Under the pieces are notes generated by a model. That model worked only from the letters and a program-made list of their open reading frames with translations, was not told the origin of the DNA and did not search any database. This document shows, piece after piece, positions 46,885 through 59,684 of a stretch of 64,000 bases of DNA. Every line of letters starts with the position of its first letter. The stretch's first letter is position 1. This DNA is from Cryptomeria japonica. Taxonomy: Eukaryota; Streptophyta; Pinopsida; Cupressales; Cupressaceae. The translations under genes were made by a program, and so were the position numbers. The stretch covers positions 604,383,677 through 604,447,676 of the forward strand of contig NC_081405.1 of the NCBI RefSeq assembly GCF_030272615.1, given 5' to 3'.

Positions 46885-47420
46885 TTTTATTTTTACTATT
46901 TATATTAATATCCTTTGTAATTTTAATTTTACGAAACAAAATAAAAAATAGTAAAAATGAAAAACTGTAATTTACTTTATTTGACAGATAAAATACACTG
47001 TATGAAAAACTGTAATTTACTTTATTTGACAGATTTTATTTTTACTATTTATATTAATATCCTTTGTAATTTTAATTTTACGAAACAAAATAAAAAATAG
47101 TAAAAATGAAAAACTGTAATTTACTTTATTTGACAGATAAAATACACTGTAGTGTATTTTATCTGTCAACTGTAGTGTATTTTATCTGTCAAATAAAGAA
47201 AATTACAGTTATTTTATCTGTCAAATAAAGTAAATTACAGTTTTTCATTTTTACTATTTTTTATTTTGTTTCGTAAAATTAAAATTACAAAGGATATTAA
47301 TATAAATAGTAAAAATAAAAAACACTATAACTGTACTTTATCTGTCAAATACAGTAAATTACAGTTTTTCATTTTTACTATTTTTTATTTTGTTTTTGTA
47401 AAATTAATATATTTTTGTTT
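46885..47420. repeat. Large imperfect inverted/direct repeat (hairpin-forming)
   Basis: A block beginning TTTTACTATTTATATTAATA occurs at 46891 and again at 47040 (149-bp period). The same block occurs in reverse complement at about 47214-47320, with part repeated again at 47346-47395. The arms meet around 47150-47215 (TACACTGTAGTGTATTTTATC). The matching arms are over 100 bp and nearly perfect, so the region can fold into a long hairpin. It lies between the hAT left end and the transposase start. Confidence 0.8.
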
Positions 47421-47610
47421 TATGTTTAGAAAGATTATATTCAGTTTTGTGTTGATGTTTATTGAAATAGAATTTAATATTCATTTTCTCTTTAAGAGTC
47501 AAAAAGAAAAAATTTCATATATTTTGTTTTGATGTTTTTTAAATAAAATGTATTTGATAATTTAAATACTAATTTTTTATATTTTTTTAAACTTACAGAT
47601 TGTAATAAAA

Positions 47611-49609
47611 TGCCTCCTAAATAATCAAATTCTGAAATATGGAAATATGTGACAAAGAATGGTGCTGATCTCTTTTGTACCAAATGTCAGAAACCTTTCA
47701 CTGAAAGTTTAACAAGGGCTGATTAACAAGGGCAAGAGACCACTTACTTGGGCTCAGTGGGGCTGCAGGAGGAGGTGTTAGTGCAAAAATAAAAACTGCT
47801 TTAGAGAGAGAACAATCCTCTTCGATTCGATTGTAGGAATGATGAAGAAGACACCAAAAAAACAAAGAATTGAAGAGCATGTGTACAAGTTCACATCTAT
47901 CTCTTCTTCTTCCAGTTTACCCAAGGCCACAGGCGCATCAATAGGAAGTGGAACACTGAACAACTTTTGGAAACCAGTAGAGAAACAACAAGTGGATGAT
48001 GCATTGGCTGATTTGTTTTATTCAAGTGTTATTCCATTCAACGTGGCAAGAAATCCTCATTTCCATAATGCAATTCAAAAAGTTGCAGAGTTTGGCAAAG
48101 GGTACACACCTCCATCTTTAGAGGCTTTCAGAACAACTCTTTTAGAAAGGTCAAAAGATAGAGTGACAACAAAGTTCGCTGAGGTCAACGCTTCTTGGAA
48201 AGCAACAGGTTGCACCATATTGAGTGATGGATGGTCAGATATATGTCAAAGGTCATTAATAAATGTTTTAGTAGCTTTCCCTGAAGGTGTTGTGTTCTTG
48301 AAAGTGATTGACACCATAAGCAAAAGAAAACTTCAGAATATATTTTTCAAATACTAGAGGTAGCCATTCTTGAAGTAGGAGTGGAAAATGTGGTTCAAGT
48401 GGTTACTGATAGTGCAGTAAATTGTGTGGGAGCAGGGAAGATGATTATAGAGAAGTATCCACAGATATATTGGAGCCCATGTGCAGCCCATTGTCTAGAT
48501 TTGTTGCTACATGATTTGGCTAAATTCCCATGGATACATGAAGCAATCCATAGAGGGAGAGCAGTTGCGAATTTCATTAGAAATCATCGTTTCACATTGA
48601 GTCTATACAGGCAACATGCATCTAGGGAGTTGTTGAGGCCTTGTGACACAAGGTTTGCTTCATTTTATATCACTTTGAAAAGAGTGATTGAAGAGAAAGT
48701 AGCGTTGAAATTGGTCATTTGTTCCAATGAGTGGGAAAGTTCAGCACTTTCTAATAGTGCTAAAGGGAAGAAAATAGAGCAAATCATTTTGAGCAGCAGC
48801 TTTTGGGAAAGTGGAGCAAAGGTTTTGAATATATGTGGGCCAATTGTTGATGTTCTTCGTATGGTGGATGGTGACACTCCTTGCCTCGGCATGCTTTATG
48901 AAAGCATGAACCGTTGTAAGGAATCTATTCAAAGAGCACTAAATAATGTAGAAACAAAGTACATGGAGATTTGGGAGATAGTTGATTCCAGATGAAAAAT
49001 GATGCCCACACCTTTACATGCAGCAGCTTGCTATTTGGAGCCTAAATTATTTCATATTGATAGACAAAGTGATCTTGAAATTATGTCAGGGTTTTATGAG
49101 GCCATTAGCAGATTTGAACCAGATCGAACAACTGCAGCACTAATCAGAGACCGATGTTGAAAATACAGGAGAGCAGAAGGGTTGTTTGGAATAGAAGCAG
49201 CCCAAGATGATATGACATGAGATGGTGTACCTAGCTATAAATGGTGGATGAGCTATGGAGCACAAACTCCTGAACTACAATGCTTTGCCATTCGAATATT
49301 GAGTCAAGGAGTAAGTTCATCAGCTTGTGAGAGGAACTGGAGTTGCTTTGACCACATCCATTCCAAAAAGAGGAACAAGTTGCTGTTTGGAAAGTTGGGA
49401 GATCTTGTCTACATTCGGAGCAATTTAAAATTGTTCATGAATAGATCAGCAAATGATTCCACATCTTCTTCACAACAACGAATTTCAGAAAACAAGGTAA
49501 CTGGAGTTGTAGATGAGCCTGACTTTTTGGATGACGAATTGAACAGTGATACTGATGATGATGCTACAACAACTCAGCCATGTGCTCTTGATGACCTGGA
49601 GCTTTTTTG
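47611..49609 (+). pseudogene. hAT-family transposase with BED zinc finger, decayed
   Basis: ATG at 47611 opens a BED finger (IWKYVTKNGADLFCTKCQKP), with a TAA in codon 5 and a frame change near 47715-47840. The block 47839-48355 is the DUF659-like part (TGCTILSDGWSDICQRSLIN). The block 48381-48993 has VVTDSAVNCVGAGKMIIEKY then WSPCAAHCLDLLLHDL, the typical hAT catalytic region, and CDTRFASFYITLKRVI. The block 49248-49609 is the hAT dimerisation domain (WWMSYGAQTPELQCFAIRIL then SQGVSSSACERNWS). At least five stops and shifts separate the blocks (48356, 48993, 49158, 49218). The C-terminus is acidic. It would have moved the surrounding element. It is not functional now. Confidence 0.85.
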
Positions 49610-49975
49610 AAGTTCTATACTCTTGAATTTTGGTTGTACCTTTCTGACTAAGAAACATCTTTGCACTCTTGATGACTTGTAGCTCTTTTGAAGTTCCGAA
49701 GTCTCAACTTTTGATTGTATCTTTTTGATAAAAAAACATCAAGACAATTGTGATATCACATGTTTCTTATGTTTTTTTCTATAATGATTTCGAATCTATT
49801 TTGCAATCTTAAACTATATTGATAATCTATTGGATATATTACTAATATTTAAAAAATAAAATTTATATAAGGCGAATTTAATTCCGAATTTTTTTTCCAA
49901 AGTTTTTGCCCTTGCCGAACTTCATCTGAATTTCATAGCTGCCAAACTCGAACTCAAATTCGAATCTTGTGACTT

Positions 49976-51719
49976 AGAAGTTGAATATATGGAGGAAATT
50001 GCACAATAATGGCTAAAGGACACATTCCCAGAGAATAGGGAAACATTTACCCTATTTTGGGATGCATCTCCCACCCTCAAGATGTGTGACGAGCATTGGG
50101 TATACATCTCCCACCCACTGATTATGGATGAAGTATATACCTAGGTATCCCAAGGCATCTCTTGATCCATGCCAAGCAAGAAAAACCAACTACAATATAA
50201 AAATCTAACAGAAAAGGAAAATACAAGAAAAATGCATAAAGAAAATCCAAAACCACTATTTGAGCCCACCATAGGCTTCACCATCTACCAAACAGTGATA
50301 CAAATTAATATCTGTATGAAGTTTTATTAAGGGTATAAGTGATGAGAATGAATCAAACCTTAATTCTTGGTTTCAAAATGCTACTCTAGTGTTACTTACA
50401 TTGACTCATTTAATTGACTCTTAACTTCATCGAGTTTTCAATGCTTGGTAGAAAGGGAGCCATAATGATTATTTAGCTAGTCAGACTCTATTCCAAGTTT
50501 GACCCGCAAACTCTAACCATGGGCCCTTGCACTTTGTACTAGATTATCTGGGTTCCCTAACACTGCAAAATAACAACTTATGACTTGCTTGTACTATTGA
50601 GATAGTTTTTAGCATGGGAATGCCAAATAATTGCTGAGAAGATCCAATGTTGTGCCTAAAATAACAAAATTTCTGTGTAGGAAGATTGGCAAAGCTTGGT
50701 TTTCTCTTGAGCTTTGTCAAGAGGTCAAAACCATATACATTAGAACCATTCTTCAAATTATATAAGGAAGCTCCTTGAAATGTAACTTAACCTTAAATCT
50801 AAAGCTATGAACAAATTTACAATTATGCACACCATACAAGTTTATATGGGGGTTTGGCATAAATATAAATTGCTAATTGGCTATGTTTTTGCCCCATATG
50901 CAAGTGTCAAAGTCTCAATGATCAAGTCTTGCAACAAGATTTCCAGATTTATAGGAGCATAAACTATCAAGCAAGAATGATAAACTCAACTTCAAGCCAA
51001 AGCAAAAACCAGTAATAGACTGTAAACAAATATTTTAAGGAAAAACAAATATGAATGCTGATTACTGGCAAAGACCAATAAATCTACACCGATAGGAAAG
51101 AATTTAGACAAGTGAACACCACATGATTTCATGAAGGAAATATTTAATCTGTTTTTAAACTATAAAAGCACATATGGAGGTTCTGAAGATTGAATTTACA
51201 CCTATCAATTACTTTTGCTTCAAAGTTTTGAGAGATATTTTCCATGAGACTACATCTTTTGCTTCAAATGGGTAGCTTAAATCTTCCAAGATTTTCGCAA
51301 CAAACCCATTTTGTGCATGTGTCAATAATCAGTGCATCCATGGGAGCATGTTTCTTTTAGGCAATTTTTAGGATTGTTAACTCTAGATGCAAAGCTACAA
51401 TTTTAAAATACAGATCTCACCTATACAAATTGACTCAAAACAACCTACTATGAATTTTCTCAATGACATTACAAGAGCGCAAATCACATTTACAACAACT
51501 TTAAATTAACTATTTTACCGGGTCCTTCGTATTTGACCTGGATACGTGTATGGGTTCACTACTGGTCTTCATAGGATGTGTGTTCATCCCCGGGTACACC
51601 AGGATACTGCCTGGGCATCTGGGCAGTACTTGGGATGTACCCAGGAAGAGCCTCACAATCCAAGAAAAGAAAAACAACAGCAATTACAAAATTGGTCAAG
51701 GAGTATGACACCATCAGTT
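49976..51719. other. Non-coding DNA, no gene seen
   Basis: A short duplication around 50040-50115 (CATCTCCCACCC twice) is the only structure noticed. Short ORFs have no recognisable motif. Confidence 0.4.
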
Positions 51720-52005
51720 ACTAAATATGATATTGTTTTCTAATGAATTCCAATATAAAGTTGATATTGTCTTGGCAGGCCAAGAATTTATAGCTGTCAT
51801 TTAAAAAAATTGAGGGCAATTGTTTCCAATTGAACATGTATAGATAGCATTAATTGATCCATCATCAGTCACTAAATATGATATTATTTTCTAATGAATT
51901 ACAATAAAAAGTTGATATTGTCTTGGCAGACCGAGAACTTATAACTATCATTTAAAAAATTTGAGGGCTATTGTTTCCAATTGAACGATTGGAAACAGCA
52001 TTAAT
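51720..52005. repeat. 151-bp tandem duplication
   Basis: ACTAAATATGATATT begins at 51720 and 51871. Both units contain GTTGATATTGTCTTGGCAG and GTTTCCAATTGAAC. Confidence 0.8.
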
Positions 52006-54800
52006 TGATTCTCATGAATGCATCATTCCATCATTTACCCTCTCATTTTACCACCACAATCGTGAGGGGGGGGGGGGAGCGGGGAGACAATGTTTGGTCC
52101 AGACTCTAAATCTGTCATCATTCTTGAATCAGCACACTAGATCTTCAACATTGACCCTAAAAACCTGCATTGACCTTTGTTTGATTGACTCTTCTTCAAT
52201 GCAGTTATCCGACAATGTTGATCTTTGAGTTTTTATTTCTCTATTATATTTTTTTAAGGAGAATCTATTACTATACTTGTGAAGTAATCATGAATTTAAC
52301 TACTATAAGTTACTATGTCAAAATTATGTTGTATTCTATTTATTGGCAATTAAGAGTACCACTGTTCTTATAATTTATAATTTTGAACACACATACACAC
52401 ATTCCCATAACCATAGCCAAGGAAAAAATTGTCCTGTTTCTTACTAGGTTCTAGTACCCATACCCGCACTTGTGTCTGAACCGGTAACTTAGCAAATCAA
52501 TAATAACTTGTACAGCACAAGCATGGCATCCTTTAATATTCATCAACAAATTACAATAATTTCAATTCAATATCTAAATGGGAACGCTGCAGAATAAGCC
52601 TGACTTCAACTATCCATTTAAATTATCTGCCCACAACGCTTGCAAGAAAAATAAAAATAAGCAATCCTATCTCTATTAATAGAAAGAAAATAAAACATCT
52701 TTAAAGCAAACTGATTCTAAAACAAATAATTAAAATAAAAACCTAACACTAAGCTCATATCTACCTGCTCTAAAATCAACTTTGTCCACCAAAGTTGTTT
52801 TCGAAAATTTGAAGCAACTTAAGTCTTTGAAACTTGTGAAGTCATTTGGAATCCATGATATATGGCAAAATTCTTTATGAAGCCATGAACATGAATCTAA
52901 TGATTGCCCTACATGAACCCACTAATGCCTGAAATTGGAGCTCTAACCATGATGAATTTGCTGATCCTTCGTCATGTCAATATGCTAGTTCCTCTAAATC
53001 TGGAATCCCTTAACCTTGGAAGACTTCATTTTTTTCAAGAATCTCAATGGAACCCCAAGTTGGATAGAATGTTGACGCTTTGCACTTGAAACCTTCCAAT
53101 TCTGAAATCCAGCCAAGCACTAAATAGCTTGGAATCTGAATGATTAACACACTTTTTGGCATTTGAAATTAGCCTTGCATGTTTTTATCCCACTTTTTGC
53201 TTTCATTTAACTGAATAGTGAAACCTCCTTTTTGGCATTTAAAATAGTTGCACATGGGACAAAATTAAGCAGCAAGATATTTATGAAAGTGCACTTGTAT
53301 TTGTCACTTTAACCTTATTTGGCCTTGGGCAAAGTTTCATAGGTTGTTTGCCACTTTAACTTTACTACGCAGAATTCTCTCATTGCATTGTCACCTCATA
53401 ATGGCCACCTAGACTGGGCATTTGCATTGTTACATTGACTAGCGAAACTTCATAACACTTTTGCCATATTTTGTAACTTGGAAAGAACTTCTAGGTGGCT
53501 TTGCCACTACAAAAAGATGCCTCATTTAAGCTATTTTTTCACCTTTCCTCTTTGGCACACTTTCATGAGATATTCACCACCTTTGGGTGTTTGGTCCCTT
53601 TGTCATAATAAGAGTCACACTTCACAGCTGGCAATGCTACCTGCTTTGGATGCAATTTTGACAACTTAAGTCTTGAACACTTACAAGCCTTGGTGGAGAC
53701 TCCTCAACACTTCGCCAAATTTCATCATTGTCAAGTGAAACATTTAAAAGGCAATGCCCACTCACTTTGCGTACCTTGACATATATTTTAATCATCTCCT
53801 TTGCTGCTGACGATCACTAATACATCTGCCCTGTCTTCAGGCAGAAATCCATTTGTCTTTAGCCACAACAAGGTTCGCCCTTTTGCTGTCTGCTCCGACT
53901 TATGTGTTGCCCACCTCAGCAATCTATTTGCCTTATGTTGGCTGCTAGAGGAACTTATGGCAAAAGACAAGACAATGTGCACCTCTTGCCTTGATTTCTC
54001 CATCTCTAAAGTGATTATCTCTTGATTTTATTTCTGTTTTGAAAGATAACTGAAAGACTTTCAAAATTGTTGCCCTAATCATTATTCTGGTGTTTTAATG
54101 TCCAGCCTTTATCTCTGCTCTTTGAATGTTTAACATGTTGTCCATCACGTTTAGAAGACTAAAGCAGATGAATGAGATATCATAGACAACTTTAAGCCAT
54201 GTATAATACAAAAAAATAACATTATTAAAGGCCACGTTAGCCTTAATTCAAAAAAACAGGTCGGCTATTGTTGTTTTCTGCTTTAGGTCAGCCTAAATCA
54301 TGAAAATCATATTTTTCACTAGAAAATTTTGCAAATTTCATATGGGTAAAAACAATTGGCTCTTTTAAGAGACCATGGGACAGACTTGAGCCATGCGAGA
54401 AGTTACGAATCTCTAGAAAGTTTTGGTAAGTGTCTTCTTATATATGAGCAATAGAGTCAAGCATATCCTAACACCTAAACTAAAATGCAATGATAAGCAA
54501 ACACAAAACTTCAAAGAAAAAAAAATTATATCACAAATACATGGAAAAGATATTACATACTTACCTACAGACAAAGAGAAAACACACTCACTAGATGAAG
54601 TTGTTAACATGCAAGGAAAAATAACAACCTTTCATTGAGTAAGGGTTCTAATCGTGACAACTCATATCCTAAAAGCTTTTACAATATTTTCATGAAGATA
54701 CAAGATTCAAGCAGTAGAAAAAATTTAGATCTAACTGAGTAAATTGGTTTTGGATAGTCTCCTTCCATAAGGAAAACAGTCTCTAGCAAGTAAAGTTATT
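52006..54800. other. Non-coding DNA, no gene supported
   Basis: A G run of 12 lies at 52066-52077. The minus-strand frame 54003-53788 (LLWLKTNGFLPEDRADVLVI) has protein-like composition but is too short to call. Otherwise I see nothing. Confidence 0.35.
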
Positions 54801-54899
54801 CTACCTCATTTTGAAGGTGTCTAACAAGGACCTATATCTGCAGCATATCTGTGGGAATAATAACCTTTACATATCTGATTTGCTCTTCTTCTCCCATCA

Positions 54900-56110
54900 C
54901 TTTAGCATACCTAACCATAAACTCAGTTAAAGCACCATCCTTCAAGAAAGGCTAAAGATACTGAAGAAAATTTCAATTCCACAATTGGTATCAATTGTGC
55001 ACCTTGTGCTTGCAGCATTTCTTTAGGACTTTCAAGCACAAAAGTAGGATCTAATGTGCATTTCTTCTTTAAGCATTGAATCTTCCACAAAATGAACATG
55101 TTGTAGAAAAACATCCATCTCTAGAAGTAAACCTTGCAAAACCTCTTCACTTGGTGGAAAAGCTTGGGTAAATTAGATCTCTTTAGCTTTATCATGACAT
55201 TTATCCTCAATGAATGTGTCCATTAGAGGAGAAATCACTCATTATTAACTGTGCAACTGCTATATTATGGAAAAGAGGACAGAGTGGAAACATAAATCTT
55301 TTGTAGAATTTCTTCTTTTCCAAATAAATTCAAACATGGCCTCACCTCATTACTAGCTATTATATGTTCAACTCCTAGTTCTTCAATTTTGCTATGAAAA
55401 GTTATCGAGGACAATGCCAAAGAGGATTCAAACTTCATTAGAAAAGCATTTCTTCTTCCACAAAATGAACATGTTGTAGAAAAACATCCATCTCTGGAAG
55501 TAAACCTTGCAAAACCTCTTCACTTGGTGGAAAACCTTGGGTAAATTAGATCTCTTTAGCTTTATCATGGCATTTATCCTCAATGAATGTGTCCATCAGA
55601 GGAGAAATCACTCATTATTAATTGTGCAACTGCTATACTGGAAACATAATTCTTTAGTAGAATTTCTTCTTTTCCAAATAAACTCAAACATGGCCTCAAT
55701 TCAATACTAGCTATTATATGTGCAACTCCTAGTTCTTCAATTTTGCTATGCAAAGTTATCGAGGACAATGCCAAAGAGGATTCAAACTTCATTAGAAAGT
55801 CTATTGTTTCTTTTATTGAAGACCCAATCTTGAGGTATTGTAAAAAATTGTCCAAGATCAGCAATGAATAAATCTTTAGTAGAATTTCTTCTTTTCCAAA
55901 TAGATTCAAACATGACCTCAACTCATTACTAGATATTATATGTTCAACTCCTAGTTCTTCAATTTTTCTATGCAAAGTTATCAAGGCCAATGCCAAAGAG
56001 GATTCAAACTTCATTAGAAAGTCCATTGCTTCTGTTATTGAAGACCCACTCTTTAGGTATTGTAAAAAATGTCTAAGATCGGCAATGAATCTTCCAACTC
56101 CAAATTTGAT
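54900..56110 (-). repeat. Tandem repeats encoding a ~50-residue peptide unit (minus strand)
   Basis: On the minus strand the peptide DFLMKFESSLAL..ITLH.KIEELGV, then HII.S.ELR.CL.LFGKEEILLK, appears in three copies: 56026-55865, 55800-55640, and a damaged one at about 55440-55290. The first two lie in one open frame (56026-55580). Upstream DNA blocks are duplicated as well (CCTCTTCACTTGGTGGAAAA at 55141 and 55517). The frame is rich in Leu, Ile, Glu and Lys, suggesting a helical repeat protein. I do not recognise the family. It may be a remnant of a host gene or of a transposon. Confidence 0.5.
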
Positions 56111-56146
56111 CCTTTAATTGAATTTAAAACTCCATTGTCCCTGCAA

Positions 56147-56430
56147 AGAGTAGACTATGCTTCATCCAATTGTACTACCTCGCTACTTTCCTAAGATGTT
56201 TATAAAAGTTACCTAACTTGAAGTTGTGATTGTTTCTCTAATTTTGTTTCATAGAGGCTCTTTAAACATCCCTTCAAAAGTAGGTAAGAGTAGACTATGC
56301 TTCATCCAATTGTACTACCTCACTACTTTCCTAAGATGTTTATAGAAGTTACCTAACTTGAAGTCGTGATTGTTTCTCTAATTTTGTTTCACAGAGGTTC
56401 TTTAAACATCCCTTCAAATGTAGATAAGAA
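56147..56430. repeat. 140-bp tandem duplication
   Basis: AGAGTAGACTATGCTTCATC begins at 56147 and 56287. Both units contain TTACCTAACTTGAAGT and TTTAAACATCCCTTCAAA. Confidence 0.85.
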
Positions 56431-57227
56431 ATTCATCAAATGCATCTTCCTTCGTGACATGTTCATCACCCTCTTGTTCGATGGAAATAGTTGAATCATC
56501 ACCTTGCTCCATGGAAGCTTTGAAGATTGTCTTTTTCTACAAACAAGTGATATGCAATTTCTTCTAGTGCAAAAGTTTGTGCACCATAGAATATAGGTGA
56601 AACTTGAGACATAGATGAGAAACCTAACTATTTCTCCTGATATACAAATGAAGGAATAAAAATAGGGTCATGAAAACAAGTCACCATAGGTGGCTTCTCC
56701 CATGGATGTCCTCCTATACTCTCCTCTCATCAGATATTTTTTGTTTCACAGCTACTTGATTCCAATTAAATGCAAAAGCATTGAAAGTATCTTACTTTTG
56801 TAGAAAAGATTGGCCCATTTTGAATATATCTTGTCATAGAGTTGCCATTAGGCTCATCTCAAAAGTGCTGCAAGGTTACCCCAAAATATTTGATAATTTG
56901 GCCTAGTAGTGGTTGTGAGCTACATCATATCATGCATTTCCAAACAATGTTAAGCATAATGGTTGCTTGTCACATGGAAAGAACAAAAAATTGTTTGTGT
57001 TATTATCAAGAGGTGCTTCCAAGGCAAGCCTTTTAGGTGGAGGAGGTGGTCTCTATTTTTTACTTTTGTTACCCCTTTGAAGTTGCCCTTGATATTGTTT
57101 CACAAGATCCTTCTTCCGAAAATCTTTTTGTGTAAAACATATCAATCAACACTTGTTGTAGGAGAGGAACTTCAAAACTTGTGACCAAAGATCTGATGGA
57201 ATCTTTTTTTATATTCTCCGACAACTA
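56431..57227. other. Non-coding DNA, no gene supported
   Basis: Short open frames only. This is probably the decayed body of the gypsy element whose integrase follows, but no pol motif could be read. Confidence 0.3.
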
Positions 57228-57335
57228 CCAAAGTTTGGATGGTATTGTGAGATTCAATGAAAGTTGTAGACCCAAAGGGACCAAAGTTTGGATGGTATTG
57301 TGAGATTCAATGAAAGTTGTAGACCCAAAGGGCCC
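57228..57335. repeat. 53-bp tandem duplication
   Basis: CCAAAGTTTGGATGGTATTG at 57228 and 57281. The units are identical, so the event is recent. Confidence 0.85.
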
Positions 57336-57499
57336 TTAAGGGCAAGTTTGTAGGATTTGCATTGGAGGCATTTGCCTTGTTATGTCATAGGGGTCATATG
57401 TATGTGCCACTTTCAGGTCATCTTCAAACAATGTTTTTGTTAAGAGGCACATAAAGCACCTTATGCAGCACATCTAAAGGTAAAGAAGATGCACACCAA

Positions 57500-57784
57500 T
57501 CTTGATGGTTGTACATTGGGTGGACATGCAATGAGATAATGCAAAGTTTGTGGATTGATACCTTGAGTGCCAAAGAGTGAAAGTGGAGCATGAACATCCA
57601 ACAAGACTTCTTTACCCACATGACATACCTGAGTGGAAATGGGACATCATTTTCATGGACTTCATATTTGGTCTACCTTTGTCATCTCAACACCATGATG
57701 TCATCATGGTGACAATTGACAAGTTGACCAAGGTAACTCATTTCTCTCCAATGCAAATGACATACATTGCTCCAATACTAGCGA
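57500..57784 (+). pseudogene. Ty3/gypsy integrase, first part
   Basis: It reads CQRVKVEHEHPTRLLYPHDI then PEWKWDIIFMDFIFGLPLSS and VTIDKLTKVTHFSPM. This is the end of the zinc-binding domain and the first third of the integrase core with its first catalytic Asp (MDFIFGLP). Upstream, FWWT-like and CLECQ-like sequence is damaged by a TGA at ~57556. The frame breaks exactly at a solo LTR (57785) and resumes at 59690. The style (PEWKWD.I.MDFI.GLP) is that of chromovirus-type gypsy elements. Confidence 0.75.
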
Positions 57785-59684
57785 TGTAATGCCTACCTAT
57801 CCCTAGCCTAATTTATATGATGTGATGGTACTAAATGTATGTTGTGATGCTAGCTGATTGCATTTTGATGCTCTTGTTGGATGAATTTAATTATGGACAT
57901 TTTTCATGAAATATTTGTATGTGTTGTGGGCTTGCTCGATTTATTATCATGTTTTTGTTCATGGTCATGTGCATTAATGTTGATTTTGTAATTCAATGCT
58001 ACCATGATTTGTATCATTTAAATGTAATGAGATTATGGATATGATGTCAGACACCATCGTGTGATCATTTGATGCTTCGGCTATTGATTTTTATTGAGCA
58101 AGCATGCTTGATGTGTGTTAACTAATAAGTAGTTACAGGTACATGGTATGACTTTACTTGGCTACACAAGTCTAAGAATACCCCCATGGTGGCTATATGA
58201 AGGTGTCATATTGGTCGTAATTATTCACCTTACCTGTCATACTCAATACGAGTATGATACCCTATTTTTTGTCAATGTAGACCCAAATACCATCTTTGGT
58301 ATGATTCTGAAAGATCTGACCCTATATGGACACTTAGTATGTGTGTGTTTCAATATTTGGTTAAATTTGTATTTTCCATAAATTTAATATAAAAATATGC
58401 TTTTAAGGATCTTATTGCCCTTGAGCATGAGTTAGACCCTATCCTTGAACCTCATAGAGCTATTTAAATTTATTAAATTGCTAAGTATTTTGGGTTTTGC
58501 TTGTTGGGCCTTTGCCTTAAAGGCCACTCCAACTTTGTGAAAGGGATAAGACTTATCAATAAACTTCGATCACCGAGGAGCCCTTCGTGGCATAGTTTTT
58601 CCTAAGGCTATCGAGCTTCAGCCCTCAGGTTTTCACCCTAGCGACTAAACCTTCTCTTGGTATGAGGAAGGGCTTTTGTAAATCCTTGATTCCCAAAGTG
58701 TGCCTTATAGGCCTTGTTGCTTTAAGTTTTTCAAGCCTTGGGCATCAGGCTTTCACCTTATAAGCTTTGGTAAATTTGTGAATGAGGTAAGCTAAAACCC
58801 CAGCACTCGATTCCTTGAAACGTTCTCTTCAAGGTATCAAATCTTTGAGTTTGTTGGGCTTTGGCCCTTGGATTTTAACCTTAATGGTTACACCCTTGGG
58901 GTGATAGGGCAACCTGAAACCCAATACCCGTGTTGTGTCAGGTGAACTACCAAAGGCCTACTCCCAATACCTGCAGCATCAAGGGTAAGGCGGAAGGCCT
59001 ACCCCTAACACTCGATCATCGGTAGCATGTCAAAGGTCAAATATCAAGCCTTCAACCTGACTCCTGCCATCCTTGGGGGATGAGTTACATCAAACCCCGA
59101 CCACCAAGGAGCGACAAGATTAGGAGTAAGACCTCCTAGTTAGACAACCTCTTGTGTAGGTTAACCTATTTGTGAGAGGACCATCTTTGGTCCTGCTGAG
59201 TGGATTAGAGAAGAATGTGCCCTCGTCCTACTTTTTGACTCAGTAATCGATAGAGACATCATCTAGTCGAGCAGTGTTGGCTCCTAGGCATTCCATCATC
59301 GATGTTAGCCTCTAAGCTTGTTGCAAGTGTGTGTTGGATGTGGTTTGGAGGATGATGTTCCCTCATCCTATTTTTGTGTGTTGTTGTGAGAGAACATGAT
59401 CATGGGGTAGTGCTTGAACATTGTTGGGAATTGTTTCCTCTCTTGTAGGTTCGTTGTGGTGGATTTTTCCCAAGATTGTTTAATCTTCCACTAGTACTCA
59501 TTGCTTGTAGTAGTGAGGTCATTTTTGTTGGCATTGGCTTCATGTCCTTGTGTTCCATGACACTCGTGTGCATGTTGTAGTAAGTACAACATGTTATGTT
59601 GTGTCTTTGGTGTTTTGGTTATTGTGTTTCAAAAAAAAATTGTTCCATCAAGTTTTTCCTTGGTCCTTCAAATGGCCCATTACA
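57785..59684 (+). repeat. Solo LTR (1.9 kb) inserted in the integrase
   Basis: It begins TGTAATGCC and ends GCCCATTACA, so the ends are inverted (TGTAATG/CATTACA). The flanks are AGCGA (57780-57784) and AGTGA (59685-59689), a 5-bp target duplication with one change. Removing the insert and one flank restores the integrase reading. No internal retroelement coding lies within, as expected after LTR-LTR recombination. The interior is a different, somewhat GC-richer composition (for example GGCCTTTGCCTTAAAGGCC near 58508). Confidence 0.8.

Larger units (their letters stand above)
46275..49975 (+). mobile_element. Decayed hAT DNA transposon (ends approximate)
   Basis: It contains a BED-finger and hAT transposase remnant (47611-49609). 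Both edges have GTTCG/TTCGG-rich sequence in opposite orientation: GGGGTTCGCCGAACTTTAAG near 46283 and, on the other side, TGCCGAACTTCATCTGAATT near 49913 with CTCGAACTCAAATTCGAAT after it. These look like degenerate terminal inverted repeats. An exact 8-bp target duplication was not found. It probably sits in an intron of the epimerase gene or just upstream of its visible part. Confidence 0.6.

Noticed and set aside
53788-54025. Pair of overlapping ORFs on both strands
   Set aside because: Short, no recognisable domain, and not connected to an exon structure; kept only as a remark.
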